From positions 405,001 through 469,000 of the forward strand of contig CANLXA010000004.1 in assembly GCA_947494975.1 (NCBI GenBank): DNA of 64,000 nucleotides, given 5' to 3'. The notes below the pieces were generated by a model. It searched no databases and had not been told where the DNA came from. It saw nothing but the letters and a program-made list of their open reading frames with translations. Shown here piece after piece: positions 50,392-57,824 of this stretch; within the stretch, counting starts at the first letter, position 1, and each line of letters opens with the position of its first letter. The translations under genes and the position numbers were made by a program. This stretch comes from an uncultured Roseicyclus sp. GTDB taxonomy: Bacteria > Pseudomonadota > Alphaproteobacteria > Rhodobacterales > Rhodobacteraceae.

Positions 50392-51200
50392 GGCTTTTCG
50401 CGCCCGCGAAGGTCAATCTGGCACTTCACGTGACGGGCAAGCGGGCCGATGGCTATCACCTGCTGGATTCGCTGATCGTGTTTGCGGATGTGGGCGATTG
50501 GCTTGAGATAGAACCCTCCGATACTCTGACCCTGACCGTCACAGGACCAAAAGCGGCAGGCGTGCCAGACGATACGCGCAACCTTGTCTGGCGCGCAGCG
50601 GAATTTCTGGCGCCGGGGCGCGGGGCCGCGATCACCCTTGAAAAACACTTGCCCCATGCCGGCGGGATCGGTGGCGGCTCGGCAGATGCGGCGGCTGCTC
50701 TGCGCGGATTGTCCGAGATGTGGGGGATCGCTGTGCCAGACGGCACGTGCACACTTGGCGCGGATGTGCCTGCCTGCCTTCGCAGCACACCCTCCCGGAT
50801 GCGTGGAATTGGCGATCTGCTGGACGATGTGCCGCCTTTGCCCGGGCTGTGGATTGTGTTGGTGAACCCCGGTGTCGAGGTGCCAACCGGCGCTGTCTTC
50901 GGGGCGCTCGACGGAGTGGATAACGCGCCGTTGCCTGAGCCTGTCTGGGATGGGTTGGATGGCTTTTCCGCATGGCTTGCGGTGACAAGAAACGATCTGG
51001 AAGCGCCCGCGATGGAGGCTCAGCCTGTGATCGGGAGGGTGCTGGAGGCCCTGGCGCGGACAGAGAATTGCCTGCTGGCCCGCATGAGTGGCTCCGGGGC
51101 GACGTGTTTCGGTATCTACGCGGACGAAGCGGCTGCAAATGCCGCCGCCGCGGCGATGCCGCGCGGATGGTGGATCAAAGCCGTACGGGTGCTGGTTTAA
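50388..51200 (+). CDS. ispE: 4-(cytidine 5'-diphospho)-2-C-methyl-D-erythritol kinase
   Basis: This 270-residue GHMP kinase carries out the fourth step of the MEP isoprenoid pathway. RLFAPAKVNLALHVTGKRADGYHLLDSLIVF is the N-terminal substrate block. LPHAGGIGGGSADAAAALRGL is the ATP-binding glycine loop, and RMSGSGATCFGIYADEAAA is the C-terminal GHMP signature. It starts at GTG 50388, overlapping the TPR gene. The minus-strand polyprenyl synthase gene, another isoprenoid gene, converges on it 13 bp away. Confidence 0.95.
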   Translation: MRLFAPAKVNLALHVTGKRADGYHLLDSLIVFADVGDWLEIEPSDTLTLTVTGPKAAGVPDDTRNLVWRAAEFLAPGRGAAITLEKHLPHAGGIGGGSADAAAALRGLSEMWGIAVPDGTCTLGADVPACLRSTPSRMRGIGDLLDDVPPLPGLWIVLVNPGVEVPTGAVFGALDGVDNAPLPEPVWDGLDGFSAWLAVTRNDLEAPAMEAQPVIGRVLEALARTENCLLARMSGSGATCFGIYADEAAANAAAAAMPRGWWIKAVRVLV

Positions 51201-51213
51201 TGTTCGAACAGAT

Positions 51214-52215
51214 TTAGTTCAACCGTTCAACTACATAATCCGCGAGGTCATGCATCATATCGCGCAGCGGGTGATCAGGCAGCGCGCCAAGGGCGGCTTT
51301 GGCCTGATCGGCATAGCCATTGGCCACCACGCGGGTCTGCTCCAGGGTGCCATGTCTCCCCAAAAGGCCAAGGGCCGTATCCAGATCGCCATCGCGCTGA
51401 TCGCCCTTGCCAATGGTGCGCGCCCAGAAGGCGCGTTCGTTCGCATCGGCTGCGGCAATCGCCCGGATGACGGGCAGGGTCAGCTTCCGCTCCCGGAAAT
51501 CGTCACCGATGTTCTTGCCGATGGCCCCCGACGTGCCGCCCCAATCGAGCAGGTCATCAGCCATCTGGAACGCGATGCCCAACCCATCGCCGTACGATGC
51601 CAGCGCCTTCACGATGCTATCGTCGCGATCCGCGATCACGCCGCCAACCTCGCAGGCCGCCTCGAACAACGCGGCGGTCTTGCCCCGGATCACCTGCAGA
51701 TAGGTGGCTTCCGTGGTCTCGATATTCATTGCGGCGCTCAGTTGCAGCACTTCGCCCTCCGCAATCGTGGCGGCGGCATTGGACAAAATGTCGAGCACCT
51801 GCAGGCTTTCGGTTTCAACCATCAACTGGAACGCGCGCGCAAAGAGGTAATCGCCCACCAGAATCGAAGACTTGTTGTCCCACAGAAGGTTCGCCGTGGG
51901 GCGCCCACGCCGTTTGGACGATTCATCGACCACATCGTCATGCAACAGCGTCGCGGTGTGAATGAACTCCACCGTCGCCGCCAGCTTCACATGGGCGTCG
52001 CCGTCGTAGCCACAGAGCCGGGCCGCCGCGAGCGTCAGCATCGGGCGAATCCGCTTGCCGCCTGCCTCGACCAGATGGGCGGTCACCTCGGGGATACGGG
52101 GCGCATGCTCGGACGCCATGCGGTCGCGGATCAGGACATTGACGGCCGTCAGATCCTCGTCCAACGCGTCGCGCAGGCGGTCGTGGGGCTTGGCGATGGG
52201 TGTATCCAGGCTCAT
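51214..52215 (-). CDS. ispB: All-trans polyprenyl diphosphate synthase (octa/decaprenyl)
   Basis: This 333-residue prenyl synthase makes the ubiquinone side chain from isopentenyl diphosphate. GGKRIRPMLTLAAARLCGY starts the fold, LLHDDVVDESSKRRGRPTAN is the first Asp-rich motif and FQMADDLLDWGG is the second. The small residues before the first motif (FIHTAT) suit a long-chain product, probably C40 or C50, with C50 usual in alphaproteobacteria. The track ORF extends to 52959 antisense to the methyltransferase gene; ATG 52215 (MSLDTPIAKP) was used. A DUF2007 gene is divergent from it. Confidence 0.94.
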   Translation of the reverse strand: MSLDTPIAKPHDRLRDALDEDLTAVNVLIRDRMASEHAPRIPEVTAHLVEAGGKRIRPMLTLAAARLCGYDGDAHVKLAATVEFIHTATLLHDDVVDESSKRRGRPTANLLWDNKSSILVGDYLFARAFQLMVETESLQVLDILSNAAATIAEGEVLQLSAAMNIETTEATYLQVIRGKTAALFEAACEVGGVIADRDDSIVKALASYGDGLGIAFQMADDLLDWGGTSGAIGKNIGDDFRERKLTLPVIRAIAAADANERAFWARTIGKGDQRDGDLDTALGLLGRHGTLEQTRVVANGYADQAKAALGALPDHPLRDMMHDLADYVVERLN

Positions 52216-52267
52216 GCAGATTATCCCCTGTCTCGACTTCGGCGTGCGGGCACCATACCTGTTCGGT

Positions 52268-52483
52268 ATGCTTGAAGTTCTCCGCAGCAATGATCCGACA
52301 ATAATTGCCTTCGCGTCCGCCCTTCTGTCCGGCGAGGATATAGAGGTGTTCGTAATGGACGTCCATATGAGCGCCCTTGAGGGAAGCATCGGCATATTGC
52401 CGCGCCGGATGCTGGTGCACCGCGATGTGGCCGACGATGCGCGGGCGGTATTGCGGGACAACGACCTTCCGGTTTCCGAGTGA
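52268..52483 (+). CDS. DUF2007 domain-containing protein
   Basis: This 71-residue protein fits DUF2007, a small 'putative signal transducing' domain: MLEVLRSNDPTIIAFASALLSGEDIEVFVMDVHMSALEGSIGILPRRMLVHRDVADDARAVL. The pattern is a strand, a helix, two strands and a helix ending in a conserved Asp/Ala run. The track start at 52055 is antisense to the polyprenyl synthase and was dropped. Its stop overlaps the methyltransferase start by GTGA, a conserved-looking pairing of unknown meaning. Confidence 0.87.
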   Translation: MLEVLRSNDPTIIAFASALLSGEDIEVFVMDVHMSALEGSIGILPRRMLVHRDVADDARAVLRDNDLPVSE

Positions 52484-53214
52484 GCGAGGCGGGCCTGACA
52501 CGGGACGGGTTCCTGGGGGGGCGGGTTCAGGTCTGGCAACCCGTGCGCGGGTATCGCGCCGCGACGGATCCCGTGTTCCTGGCGGCGGCCTGCCCCGCAC
52601 GCCCTGGTGAAACGGTGTTGGAGCTTGGCTGCGGCGTTGGTGTTGCGGCCCTGTGCCTTGCCGCCCGGGTCCCCGGTGTTCAGGTGACCGGCGTCGAGCG
52701 GCAAGCCGATTATGCCGATTTGGCGCGGCGCAACGGCGTGGATGTGGTGAATGCGGATCTGTCCGCGCTTCCCGACGATTTGCGGGCACAGAGCTTTGAT
52801 CATGTCATCTGCAACCCACCCTATTTCGTGCCGGGCGCTGGTACCGGGGCGGGGGATGCCGGGCGCGAAGCCGCCTTGCGGGAGGACACGCCACTGGCCG
52901 ATTGGCTGTCGACAGCCCGCGCTCGGCTGAAGCCCCAAGGCTGGATGACGATGATCCATCTCGCGGAACGGCTGCCCGATATTCTGGCCGGGTTGGACGG
53001 GTTCGGATCAATCGCCGTCCTGCCACTGGCTGCGCGAGAGGGGAGAGCCGCCGGGCGTATCGTTCTTCGGGCACGCAAGGGCGCGCGCGGTGCGTTTTCC
53101 CTCCTTGCGCCCATTCTTATACATGAAGGCGCAACCCATGCGGGTGATGGCGATGACTATTCTGCAACAACCCGCGCCATCTTGCGCGATGGCGCGCCGC
53201 TGCCTTTCGGATAA
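52480..53214 (+). CDS. tRNA1(Val) adenine-N6 methyltransferase-like (TrmN6/YfiC family)
   Basis: This 244-residue SAM-dependent methyltransferase has GGRVQVWQPVRGYRAATDPVFLAAACPARPGETVLELGCGVGVAALCLAARVPGVQVTGVERQ as motif I. FDHVICNPPYFVPG is the catalytic NPPY motif of N6-adenine methyltransferases. The N-terminal QPxxGYRxxxDxVLLAA block is the YfiC/TrmN6 subgroup signature, which modifies A37 of tRNA-Val1. It begins at GTG 52480, overlapping the DUF2007 gene. The exact RNA target is inferred from family only. Confidence 0.9.
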   Translation: MSEAGLTRDGFLGGRVQVWQPVRGYRAATDPVFLAAACPARPGETVLELGCGVGVAALCLAARVPGVQVTGVERQADYADLARRNGVDVVNADLSALPDDLRAQSFDHVICNPPYFVPGAGTGAGDAGREAALREDTPLADWLSTARARLKPQGWMTMIHLAERLPDILAGLDGFGSIAVLPLAAREGRAAGRIVLRARKGARGAFSLLAPILIHEGATHAGDGDDYSATTRAILRDGAPLPFG

Positions 53215-53260
53215 CAGCCCAAATACGCTGCATTTTAGGCGTTAACTCTGTTCTGCGTGA

Positions 53261-53278
53261 CATAAGCCGAAACTTATG
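53261..53278. promoter_or_regulatory. Inverted repeat upstream of the YdcH gene
   Basis: CATAAG-CCGAAA-CTTATG is a perfect 6-bp dyad with a 6-nt spacer, flanked by GTGA and GTGCAC. It lies 44 bp before the YdcH start. It could be an operator or an mRNA 5' hairpin. It is too short to be firm. Confidence 0.35.
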
Positions 53279-53321
53279 GTGCACTCGAATTGTAACATCC
53301 ACACAACGAGAGGAGACACAT

Positions 53322-53486
53322 ATGTCGCTTGGCGCCCATCTTCAGGAACTCAAGAAGAAGCACGCCCACCTTTCGGCCAAGGTCGAGGAAGAACAACGCA
53401 GCCCCGGTGTAGATGAGCTTGCCATCCGTGAGCTGAAGAAAGAAAAGCTCCGCCTCAAGGAAGAGATTTCCCGGCTCGCGAACTAA
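53322..53486 (+). CDS. YdcH family protein (DUF465)
   Basis: This 54-residue protein, too short for the ORF track, starts at ATG 53322 behind GAGAGGAG and ends at TAA 53486. The sequence MSLGAHLQELKKKHAHLSAKVEEEQRSPGVDELAIRELKKEKLRLKEEISRL is a typical DUF465/YdcH helical hairpin, with the conserved LkkrH..L...v..E..rp..d...i..LKk.KL.LKdei pattern. It probably forms a coiled coil. Function is unknown, although the family is almost universal in proteobacteria. It stands alone before the LysR gene. Confidence 0.93.
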   Translation: MSLGAHLQELKKKHAHLSAKVEEEQRSPGVDELAIRELKKEKLRLKEEISRLAN

Positions 53487-53513
53487 ACCGATCCTGCCGC
53501 GCGAGGGGCTGGA

Positions 53514-54461
53514 TCAGACCTGAACCTCAGCGGCATCCACGAATGTCATACCGTCCCGGTAGGCCTTGAGGCTGGAGATCTCGGCCTCAAGCCACTCCAG
53601 ATACGCGCGCACCTGCGGGCGGTTTTGTGTGCCTTCAGGGCAGACGAAGCTGTATTGCGCCTGCGTGCTCAACGCGATCGTGTAAGGCGCAACCAGGCGT
53701 CCTTCGCGCAGATCCCGCTCCGCCAGCGACATACGCCCCAGCACAACACCCCCCTCCGCAACAGCCGCATCCAGGGCGTGATCCGCCTGACTGAATCGCG
53801 CGCCGGAGGCGAATCGCGGCGGCAGACCCGCCGCGCGGAACCATGCGGGCCAGTCGAAGGCGGGCTCGAAATTGCGTGTATCGTCTTGATGCAGCAACGG
53901 CGCACGGGCCAGGTCGGCCGGGTTCGGGAATTGCTCCGCCAGCGCGGGCGTCATCATCGGTGTCATCCATTCGCTGATGATGGGCTTGGAAAACAGCCCC
54001 TCCTCCTGCTTCGGAAAGCCGAAACGGATGGCGACGTCGATATCGTCGCGGGCGAAATCCATGATTTTCAACGTGGCCGAGAACCGTAGCTCGATCTCCG
54101 GATGGGCCTGGGCGAAATGAAACATGCGCGGTGCCAGCCATTTGGCAGTAAAGGCAGGCCCCGCCGTGACTGTGAGGCTGGTCTGATCCACGCTGCGTCG
54201 TGCCGCCCGCCATGCGGCGCCAAGCGCCGTGAAGCCATCGGAGGCGCCAGGCGCCAGCGCGCGGCCCGCATCGGTCAACTCCACCGCGCGGTTTAGGCGG
54301 CGGAACAGTGGCGCCTCCAGATGCTCCTCAAGCGACTTGATCTGGAACGACAGCGCGGCGGGCGTCACGTTCAATTCTGCGGCGGCCTTGGAGAAGGACA
54401 TGTGCCGGGCGGCGGCATCAAACGCACGCAGGGCGGTGAGGGGAGGAAGACGATCAGACAT
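53514..54461 (-). CDS. LysR family transcriptional regulator (GcvA-like)
   Basis: This 315-residue regulator has the N-terminal winged helix-turn-helix PPLTALRAFDAAARHMSFSKAAAELNVTPAALSFQIKSLEEHLEAPLFRRLNRAVELT and a periplasmic-binding-protein-like effector domain (TVTAGPAFTAKWLAPRMFHFAQAHPEIELRFSATL). The AFxAAARHxSFxxAAxELxVTxxAxSxQIxxLE pattern is the GcvA subgroup, whose members control amino-acid and beta-lactamase genes. The start was moved from GTG 54467 to ATG 54461. It is divergent from three tiny ORFs, which are its best candidate targets. Confidence 0.93.
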   Translation of the reverse strand: MSDRLPPLTALRAFDAAARHMSFSKAAAELNVTPAALSFQIKSLEEHLEAPLFRRLNRAVELTDAGRALAPGASDGFTALGAAWRAARRSVDQTSLTVTAGPAFTAKWLAPRMFHFAQAHPEIELRFSATLKIMDFARDDIDVAIRFGFPKQEEGLFSKPIISEWMTPMMTPALAEQFPNPADLARAPLLHQDDTRNFEPAFDWPAWFRAAGLPPRFASGARFSQADHALDAAVAEGGVVLGRMSLAERDLREGRLVAPYTIALSTQAQYSFVCPEGTQNRPQVRAYLEWLEAEISSLKAYRDGMTFVDAAEVQV

Positions 54462-54569
54462 GCCCACTTAAGTATCGCTTAACTGAAGGCATGGAAAGTC
54501 TCGTTTGTGAGAAAATGGGGAAAGGTCCATATCGGATGCAACACGACGTACCAAGGAAAGGTCACTCCA

Positions 54570-54683
54570 ATGTTTTTCTACAACACGATCAATCCCGCCA
54601 CCCGCAACGCCGTTCTGAAGGCCCGTGCCGAGCGCGGCAAAGCCTTGGGTGAGTTCTGGGGGTTTCTGACGGGCCGCTCCTGA
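54570..54683 (+). CDS. Microprotein 1 downstream of the LysR promoter region
   Basis: This 37-residue ORF runs from ATG 54570 to TGA 54683 behind AAGGAAAGG (8-nt spacing), so translation is plausible. The sequence is MFFYNTINPATRNAVLKARAERGKALGEFWGFLTGRS. The middle LKARAERGKALGEFW would form a basic amphipathic helix. It shares the 'RAER' run with the next ORF. I recognise no family. It begins 109 bp from the divergent lysR start. Confidence 0.5.
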   Translation: MFFYNTINPATRNAVLKARAERGKALGEFWGFLTGRS

Positions 54684-54789
54684 TAGCGAGACGCTCAGGC
54701 GGGATGCGGAGTTGCGCAGATAGCAATACTCCCATCCGCCCAAGCCCCTTATCTACTAGGCGTATTCAAAGAAACAATCGAGATGCGCT

Positions 54790-54924
54790 ATGATGGACGA
54801 ACATGCCGATCCCAAACTCCGCCAGATCATGCTTGCGGCCCGCGCCGAGCGCAGCAGGCAGGTCGCACGCCTCTTTGCCCGCCTGTTTCACCGCACTCCG
54901 CCGGGCGTTGCGCCCCGCGGGTAA
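54790..54924 (+). CDS. Microprotein 2, RAER-containing
   Basis: This 44-residue ORF runs from ATG 54790 to TAA 54924. The sequence opens MMDEHADPKLRQIMLAARAERSRQVARLFARLFHRTPP. The helix LAARAERSRQVARLFARLF resembles the LKARAERGKALGEFW helix of microprotein 1 in position and spacing. The Shine-Dalgarno is weak (TCGAGATG). The track ORF 54783-55067 is a different frame here. It is reported as a candidate because of the shared motif. Confidence 0.4.
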   Translation: MMDEHADPKLRQIMLAARAERSRQVARLFARLFHRTPPGVAPRG

Positions 54925-55018
54925 CGGATATTCCAATTCAGCAATTGGCTTTGGCGGGGCGGCATCATAAGTGGCTGTTACGCCCCATCAGGGCTGGTTC
55001 CATCAAAGGTCAGTTAAA

Positions 55019-55129
55019 ATGTTCTTTTTCTTTGCACCGCGTCGTTTGCCCCGCTCCATCTTGGTAGCGCGCTCCAATGATGCGATGGATCGCGCCCGCT
55101 TGATGGGCTATCTGAACGCACTTCACTAG
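55019..55129 (+). CDS. Microprotein 3, Phe-rich start
   Basis: This 36-residue ORF runs from ATG 55019 to TAG 55129 behind AAAGGT (8-nt spacing). The sequence opens MFFFFAPRRLPRSILVARSN and ends AMDRARLMGYLNALH. Like microprotein 1 it begins MFF and carries Arg-rich helical sequence. Its TAG overlaps the stop of the converging EamA gene by 4 nt. Coding status is unproven. Confidence 0.4.
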   Translation: MFFFFAPRRLPRSILVARSNDAMDRARLMGYLNALH

Positions 55130-55983
55130 GCGCGGGACGATCCCAGCGCCGCAAGGCCCGCCCCGCCCGCAATCAGGGCGGCGGCCAGAAGCAGGGACAT
55201 GGTCGGTTCGGCGATGCCCACCAGAACAAGCACGAGCGTCGACAAAAGCGGCGCAGCATAGCTTGCCGTGCCCAGAAGCTGAATGTCGCCGCGCTTCACC
55301 CCCAGATCCCACACGAAAAACGCCAATCCTACCGGCCCAAGGCCCAAGGCCAGAACCGACATCCATTGGGATGCGGTATCGGGCCAGATCGTGTCCTCGA
55401 ACGCCAGGTGGGACGGAACCGACAAAACGGCGGTCGCAACGCAGAAGATGGCGACGGTCTGCGTCGGCATCTTGCCCATACGCCGTGACAGCACCGAATA
55501 GCCCGACCATGTCAGCGCGCAGAGAAACGCCAGCGCCAGGCCCACGCCCCCGCTGAATCCATCGGCCCCCGGCGCCACGATCAGGGCCGCACCCAGAAAC
55601 GCGATCAACGCACCGATGACGTGGAGCGGCCCGAGGCGTTCGCCGGGCAGAAGGCCGGAAAACAGCACGATGAAGAGCGGCCAGAGATAGGCAATCAGGC
55701 TCGCCTCCGCCGGTGGGGCGAGGCGCAGGGCGGAGAAGTAGAGCGCGTGGTAGCCGAACAACCCAAGCGTTCCGAAAACATAGACGCCGATTGGCACCGC
55801 CCGCAACTGTGGCCAACCGCCCGTCGCCGTGACCCAGACCAGGCCAAGCACGCCACCGATGGTGAACGTCATGGCGTTGAGCTGAAACGGCGGCACCGGT
55901 GCCGCACCGATGGTAAACAGCGCAAGCAATGCCCAGAGAAGGACGGCGATGAAGCCGATGGCGGTGGCGGTCTGGCGAGTCAT
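55126..55983 (-). CDS. EamA/DMT-superfamily transporter (YddG-like layout)
   Basis: This 285-residue protein has ten predicted helices in two EamA repeats. TATAIGFIAVLLWALLALFTIGAAPVPPFQLNAMTFTIGGVLGLV is repeat 1. LFSGLLPGERLGPLHVIGALIAFLGAALIVAPG closes repeat 1, and YAAPLLSTLVLVLVGIAEPTMSLLLAAALIAGGAGLAAL closes repeat 2. The opening and the HALYFSALRLAPPAEASLIAYLWPLFIVLFS stretch resemble aromatic amino-acid exporter YddG, though assignment is tentative. The start was moved to ATG 55983. The minus-strand stop overlaps microprotein 3. Confidence 0.87.
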   Translation of the reverse strand: MTRQTATAIGFIAVLLWALLALFTIGAAPVPPFQLNAMTFTIGGVLGLVWVTATGGWPQLRAVPIGVYVFGTLGLFGYHALYFSALRLAPPAEASLIAYLWPLFIVLFSGLLPGERLGPLHVIGALIAFLGAALIVAPGADGFSGGVGLALAFLCALTWSGYSVLSRRMGKMPTQTVAIFCVATAVLSVPSHLAFEDTIWPDTASQWMSVLALGLGPVGLAFFVWDLGVKRGDIQLLGTASYAAPLLSTLVLVLVGIAEPTMSLLLAAALIAGGAGLAALGSSRA

Positions 55984-56102
55984 GCCCGCTTCTTTAGGGC
56001 AGCTTGGTGAGGGCGGATAGCCCACCTGGCCGTGCGCGCTTTTGCATGCGTCGTTCAGAAGCGATCTTTGGTGTCGTGCCAGCGAGAACAGCGCAGCACA
56101 TC

Positions 56103-56132
56103 AAAAAGGGGCCCCCGCATGGCGGAGGCCCC
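56103..56132 (-). terminator. Rho-independent terminator after phaB
   Basis: On the minus strand GGGGCCTCCGC pairs with GCGGGGGCCCC around CAT, an 11-bp stem with one G-T pair, followed by TTTTT. It lies just after the acetoacetyl-CoA reductase stop and ends the phaA-patatin-phaB transcript. Confidence 0.85.
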
Positions 56133-56155
56133 GGGGCGTTGAAACGAAAATGCTG

Positions 56156-56881
56156 TCAGACGAAGAATTGCGCGCCGTTGGCCGAGATCGTGGAGCCGTT
56201 GATGAACCCCGAATCGTCGGAGGCCAGGAAACAGACGCAGCGGGCGATTTCTTCCGGCTCCCCAAGGCGGCCTGCGGGGATCTGCGGGATGATCTTGGAA
56301 TTCAGCACATCCTCCGGGATCGCGCGGACCATCTCGGTGCCGATATAGCCGGGGCAGATGGCGTTGGCGGTGATGCCCGCGCGCGCGCCTTCCTGGGCCA
56401 GCGATTTGACGATCCCCAGATCGCCCGCCTTGGTGGCAGCATAGTTGACCTGACCGGCCTGACCCTTCTGGCCGTTGATCGACGAGATCACGATGACGCG
56501 GCCAAATTTGCGCTCGCGCATCCCGGGCCAGACGGGATGAACGGTGTTGAAGACGCCGGTGAGGTTCGTGGCAATGACTTCGTTCCACTGTTCGGGCGTC
56601 ATGCGGTGGAACATGGCGTCGCGGGTGATGCCGGCATTGGCGACCACAACTTCGATGGGCCCGAGATCGGCTTCGACCTTGGCGATGCCATCGGCGGAGC
56701 TTTGATAATCGCCGACATTCCATTTGTAAGTCTTGATGCCGGTTTCATCGGTGAACTTGGCCGCGGCCTCGTCATTGCCGGCATAGGTCGCGGCGACCTC
56801 GTAACCGTCGGCCTTCAGGGCTTTGGAAATGGCTTCGCCGATGCCACGGCTGCCGCCGGTGACCAATGCTACACGTCCCAT
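56156..56881 (-). CDS. phaB: Acetoacetyl-CoA reductase
   Basis: This 241-residue NADPH-dependent short-chain dehydrogenase makes (R)-3-hydroxybutyryl-CoA for polyhydroxybutyrate. GRVALVTGGSRGIGEAISKALKADGY is the cofactor loop. NAGITRDAMFHRMTPEQWNEVIATNL is typical of PhaB, and ISSINGQKGQAGQVNYAATKAG carries the catalytic Ser, Tyr and Lys. PGYIGTEMVRAIPEDV is the late signature. It is last in the phaA-patatin-phaB run and is followed by a strong terminator. Confidence 0.95.
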   Translation of the reverse strand: MGRVALVTGGSRGIGEAISKALKADGYEVAATYAGNDEAAAKFTDETGIKTYKWNVGDYQSSADGIAKVEADLGPIEVVVANAGITRDAMFHRMTPEQWNEVIATNLTGVFNTVHPVWPGMRERKFGRVIVISSINGQKGQAGQVNYAATKAGDLGIVKSLAQEGARAGITANAICPGYIGTEMVRAIPEDVLNSKIIPQIPAGRLGEPEEIARCVCFLASDDSGFINGSTISANGAQFFV

Positions 56882-56910
56882 ATGTCTCTCTCCTTGGTGA
56901 AGTTGTGGTA

Positions 56911-57765
56911 TTATATGTCGGATTGGGTGTGACGGTCGAGCCAGGCTTGGCCGTCGCGTTCACCAAGATCCCAGGCGGCGTGAAGCGCGTCGGGATTGGT
57001 GAAATCGATCTTGTTGCCGGCCACGGCTTCGGAGGGGCCATCGTGCCAGATGCGGGCGGTGTCTTCGGGCCGGTCGCGGTAGTCGCGGGTCATCAGCACA
57101 AGCGTCGCACCCTTGTCGGGATCCGGGTGAGGGATCTGGTTGATCAGGCCGCCATCCATTACCGGTTGACCGTCCCATTCGGGGATACGGAAGATCGGGG
57201 GGATGGTGGCGGCGGCTTTCACCAGTTTGGCGAGGCGCCCGTCACGTGCGGCCGTCCGGGCATCGACCAATTGACCCGTGAGGCCGACCTTTTCGGCCCA
57301 TTCGCCATCGGGGCGGGATTTGACCATCTTCTCGATCTGATAGGCCGCGCCCGCGACCAGGGCTTTCAGCGTGTCGGGCAGGCGGGAGGTGGGATGTGCC
57401 AGCAGGATCTGGAAGGCCGGGCCATCCGCGATCCGGGCCTCGGCCGTCGCATCGAGGACCTGATCCACAACCTCGGAATAGATGCGTTGATGCGGGGTCA
57501 GGCCGTCATCGCGGTCCAGATCGTGCAAGCTGACGTTGTAGTTGTTGTGCGAAAAGGCGTGCGCCATGGTGTCCAGGAGGTCCGCCTCGCGCCCGGCAAT
57601 CCAGGCCGATGCCGACATCGCCCCGCCGGACACCCCCGTCACCCGGTCGGGGGTCAGCGGCAGGGACGCGCCTACTATCTTCATCCAGCCACCGTGCCAG
57701 AAGCAGCGAATGCCACCGCCGGAAAACACGAGCTGGCGGAAATCGGGAAGGGGAGGCGTCGACAT
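56911..57765 (-). CDS. Patatin-like phospholipase family protein
   Basis: This 284-residue patatin-fold hydrolase has QLVFSGGGIRCFWHGGWMKIV as the oxyanion glycine loop. RVTGVSGGAMSASAWIAG contains the nucleophile Ser in GVSGG, and QPVMDGGLINQIPHPD contains the catalytic Asp in DGG. No signal peptide or extra domain is seen, so it is cytoplasmic or granule-associated. It sits between phaA and phaB on the same strand, with gaps of 59 and 29 bp. A role in polyhydroxybutyrate or lipid-granule turnover is plausible; lipase substrates are unknown. Confidence 0.88.
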   Translation of the reverse strand: MSTPPLPDFRQLVFSGGGIRCFWHGGWMKIVGASLPLTPDRVTGVSGGAMSASAWIAGREADLLDTMAHAFSHNNYNVSLHDLDRDDGLTPHQRIYSEVVDQVLDATAEARIADGPAFQILLAHPTSRLPDTLKALVAGAAYQIEKMVKSRPDGEWAEKVGLTGQLVDARTAARDGRLAKLVKAAATIPPIFRIPEWDGQPVMDGGLINQIPHPDPDKGATLVLMTRDYRDRPEDTARIWHDGPSEAVAGNKIDFTNPDALHAAWDLGERDGQAWLDRHTQSDI

Positions 57766-57824
57766 GACAAACGAACGCAGGCGCGGCGCGTTTGGTTTCC
57801 CGCCGCGCCGCGTCCGCGGTCAGA

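Noticed and set aside
51214-52959. 581-residue polyprenyl synthase ORF as a fusion protein
   Set aside because: The first 248 residues are antisense to the DUF2007 and methyltransferase genes and carry no domain. The true start is MSLDTPIAKP at 52215.
56911-57765. Patatin as a secreted toxin (ExoU-like)
   Set aside because: There is no secretion signal, chaperone gene or type III system nearby, and its place in the pha operon fits an internal metabolic role better.
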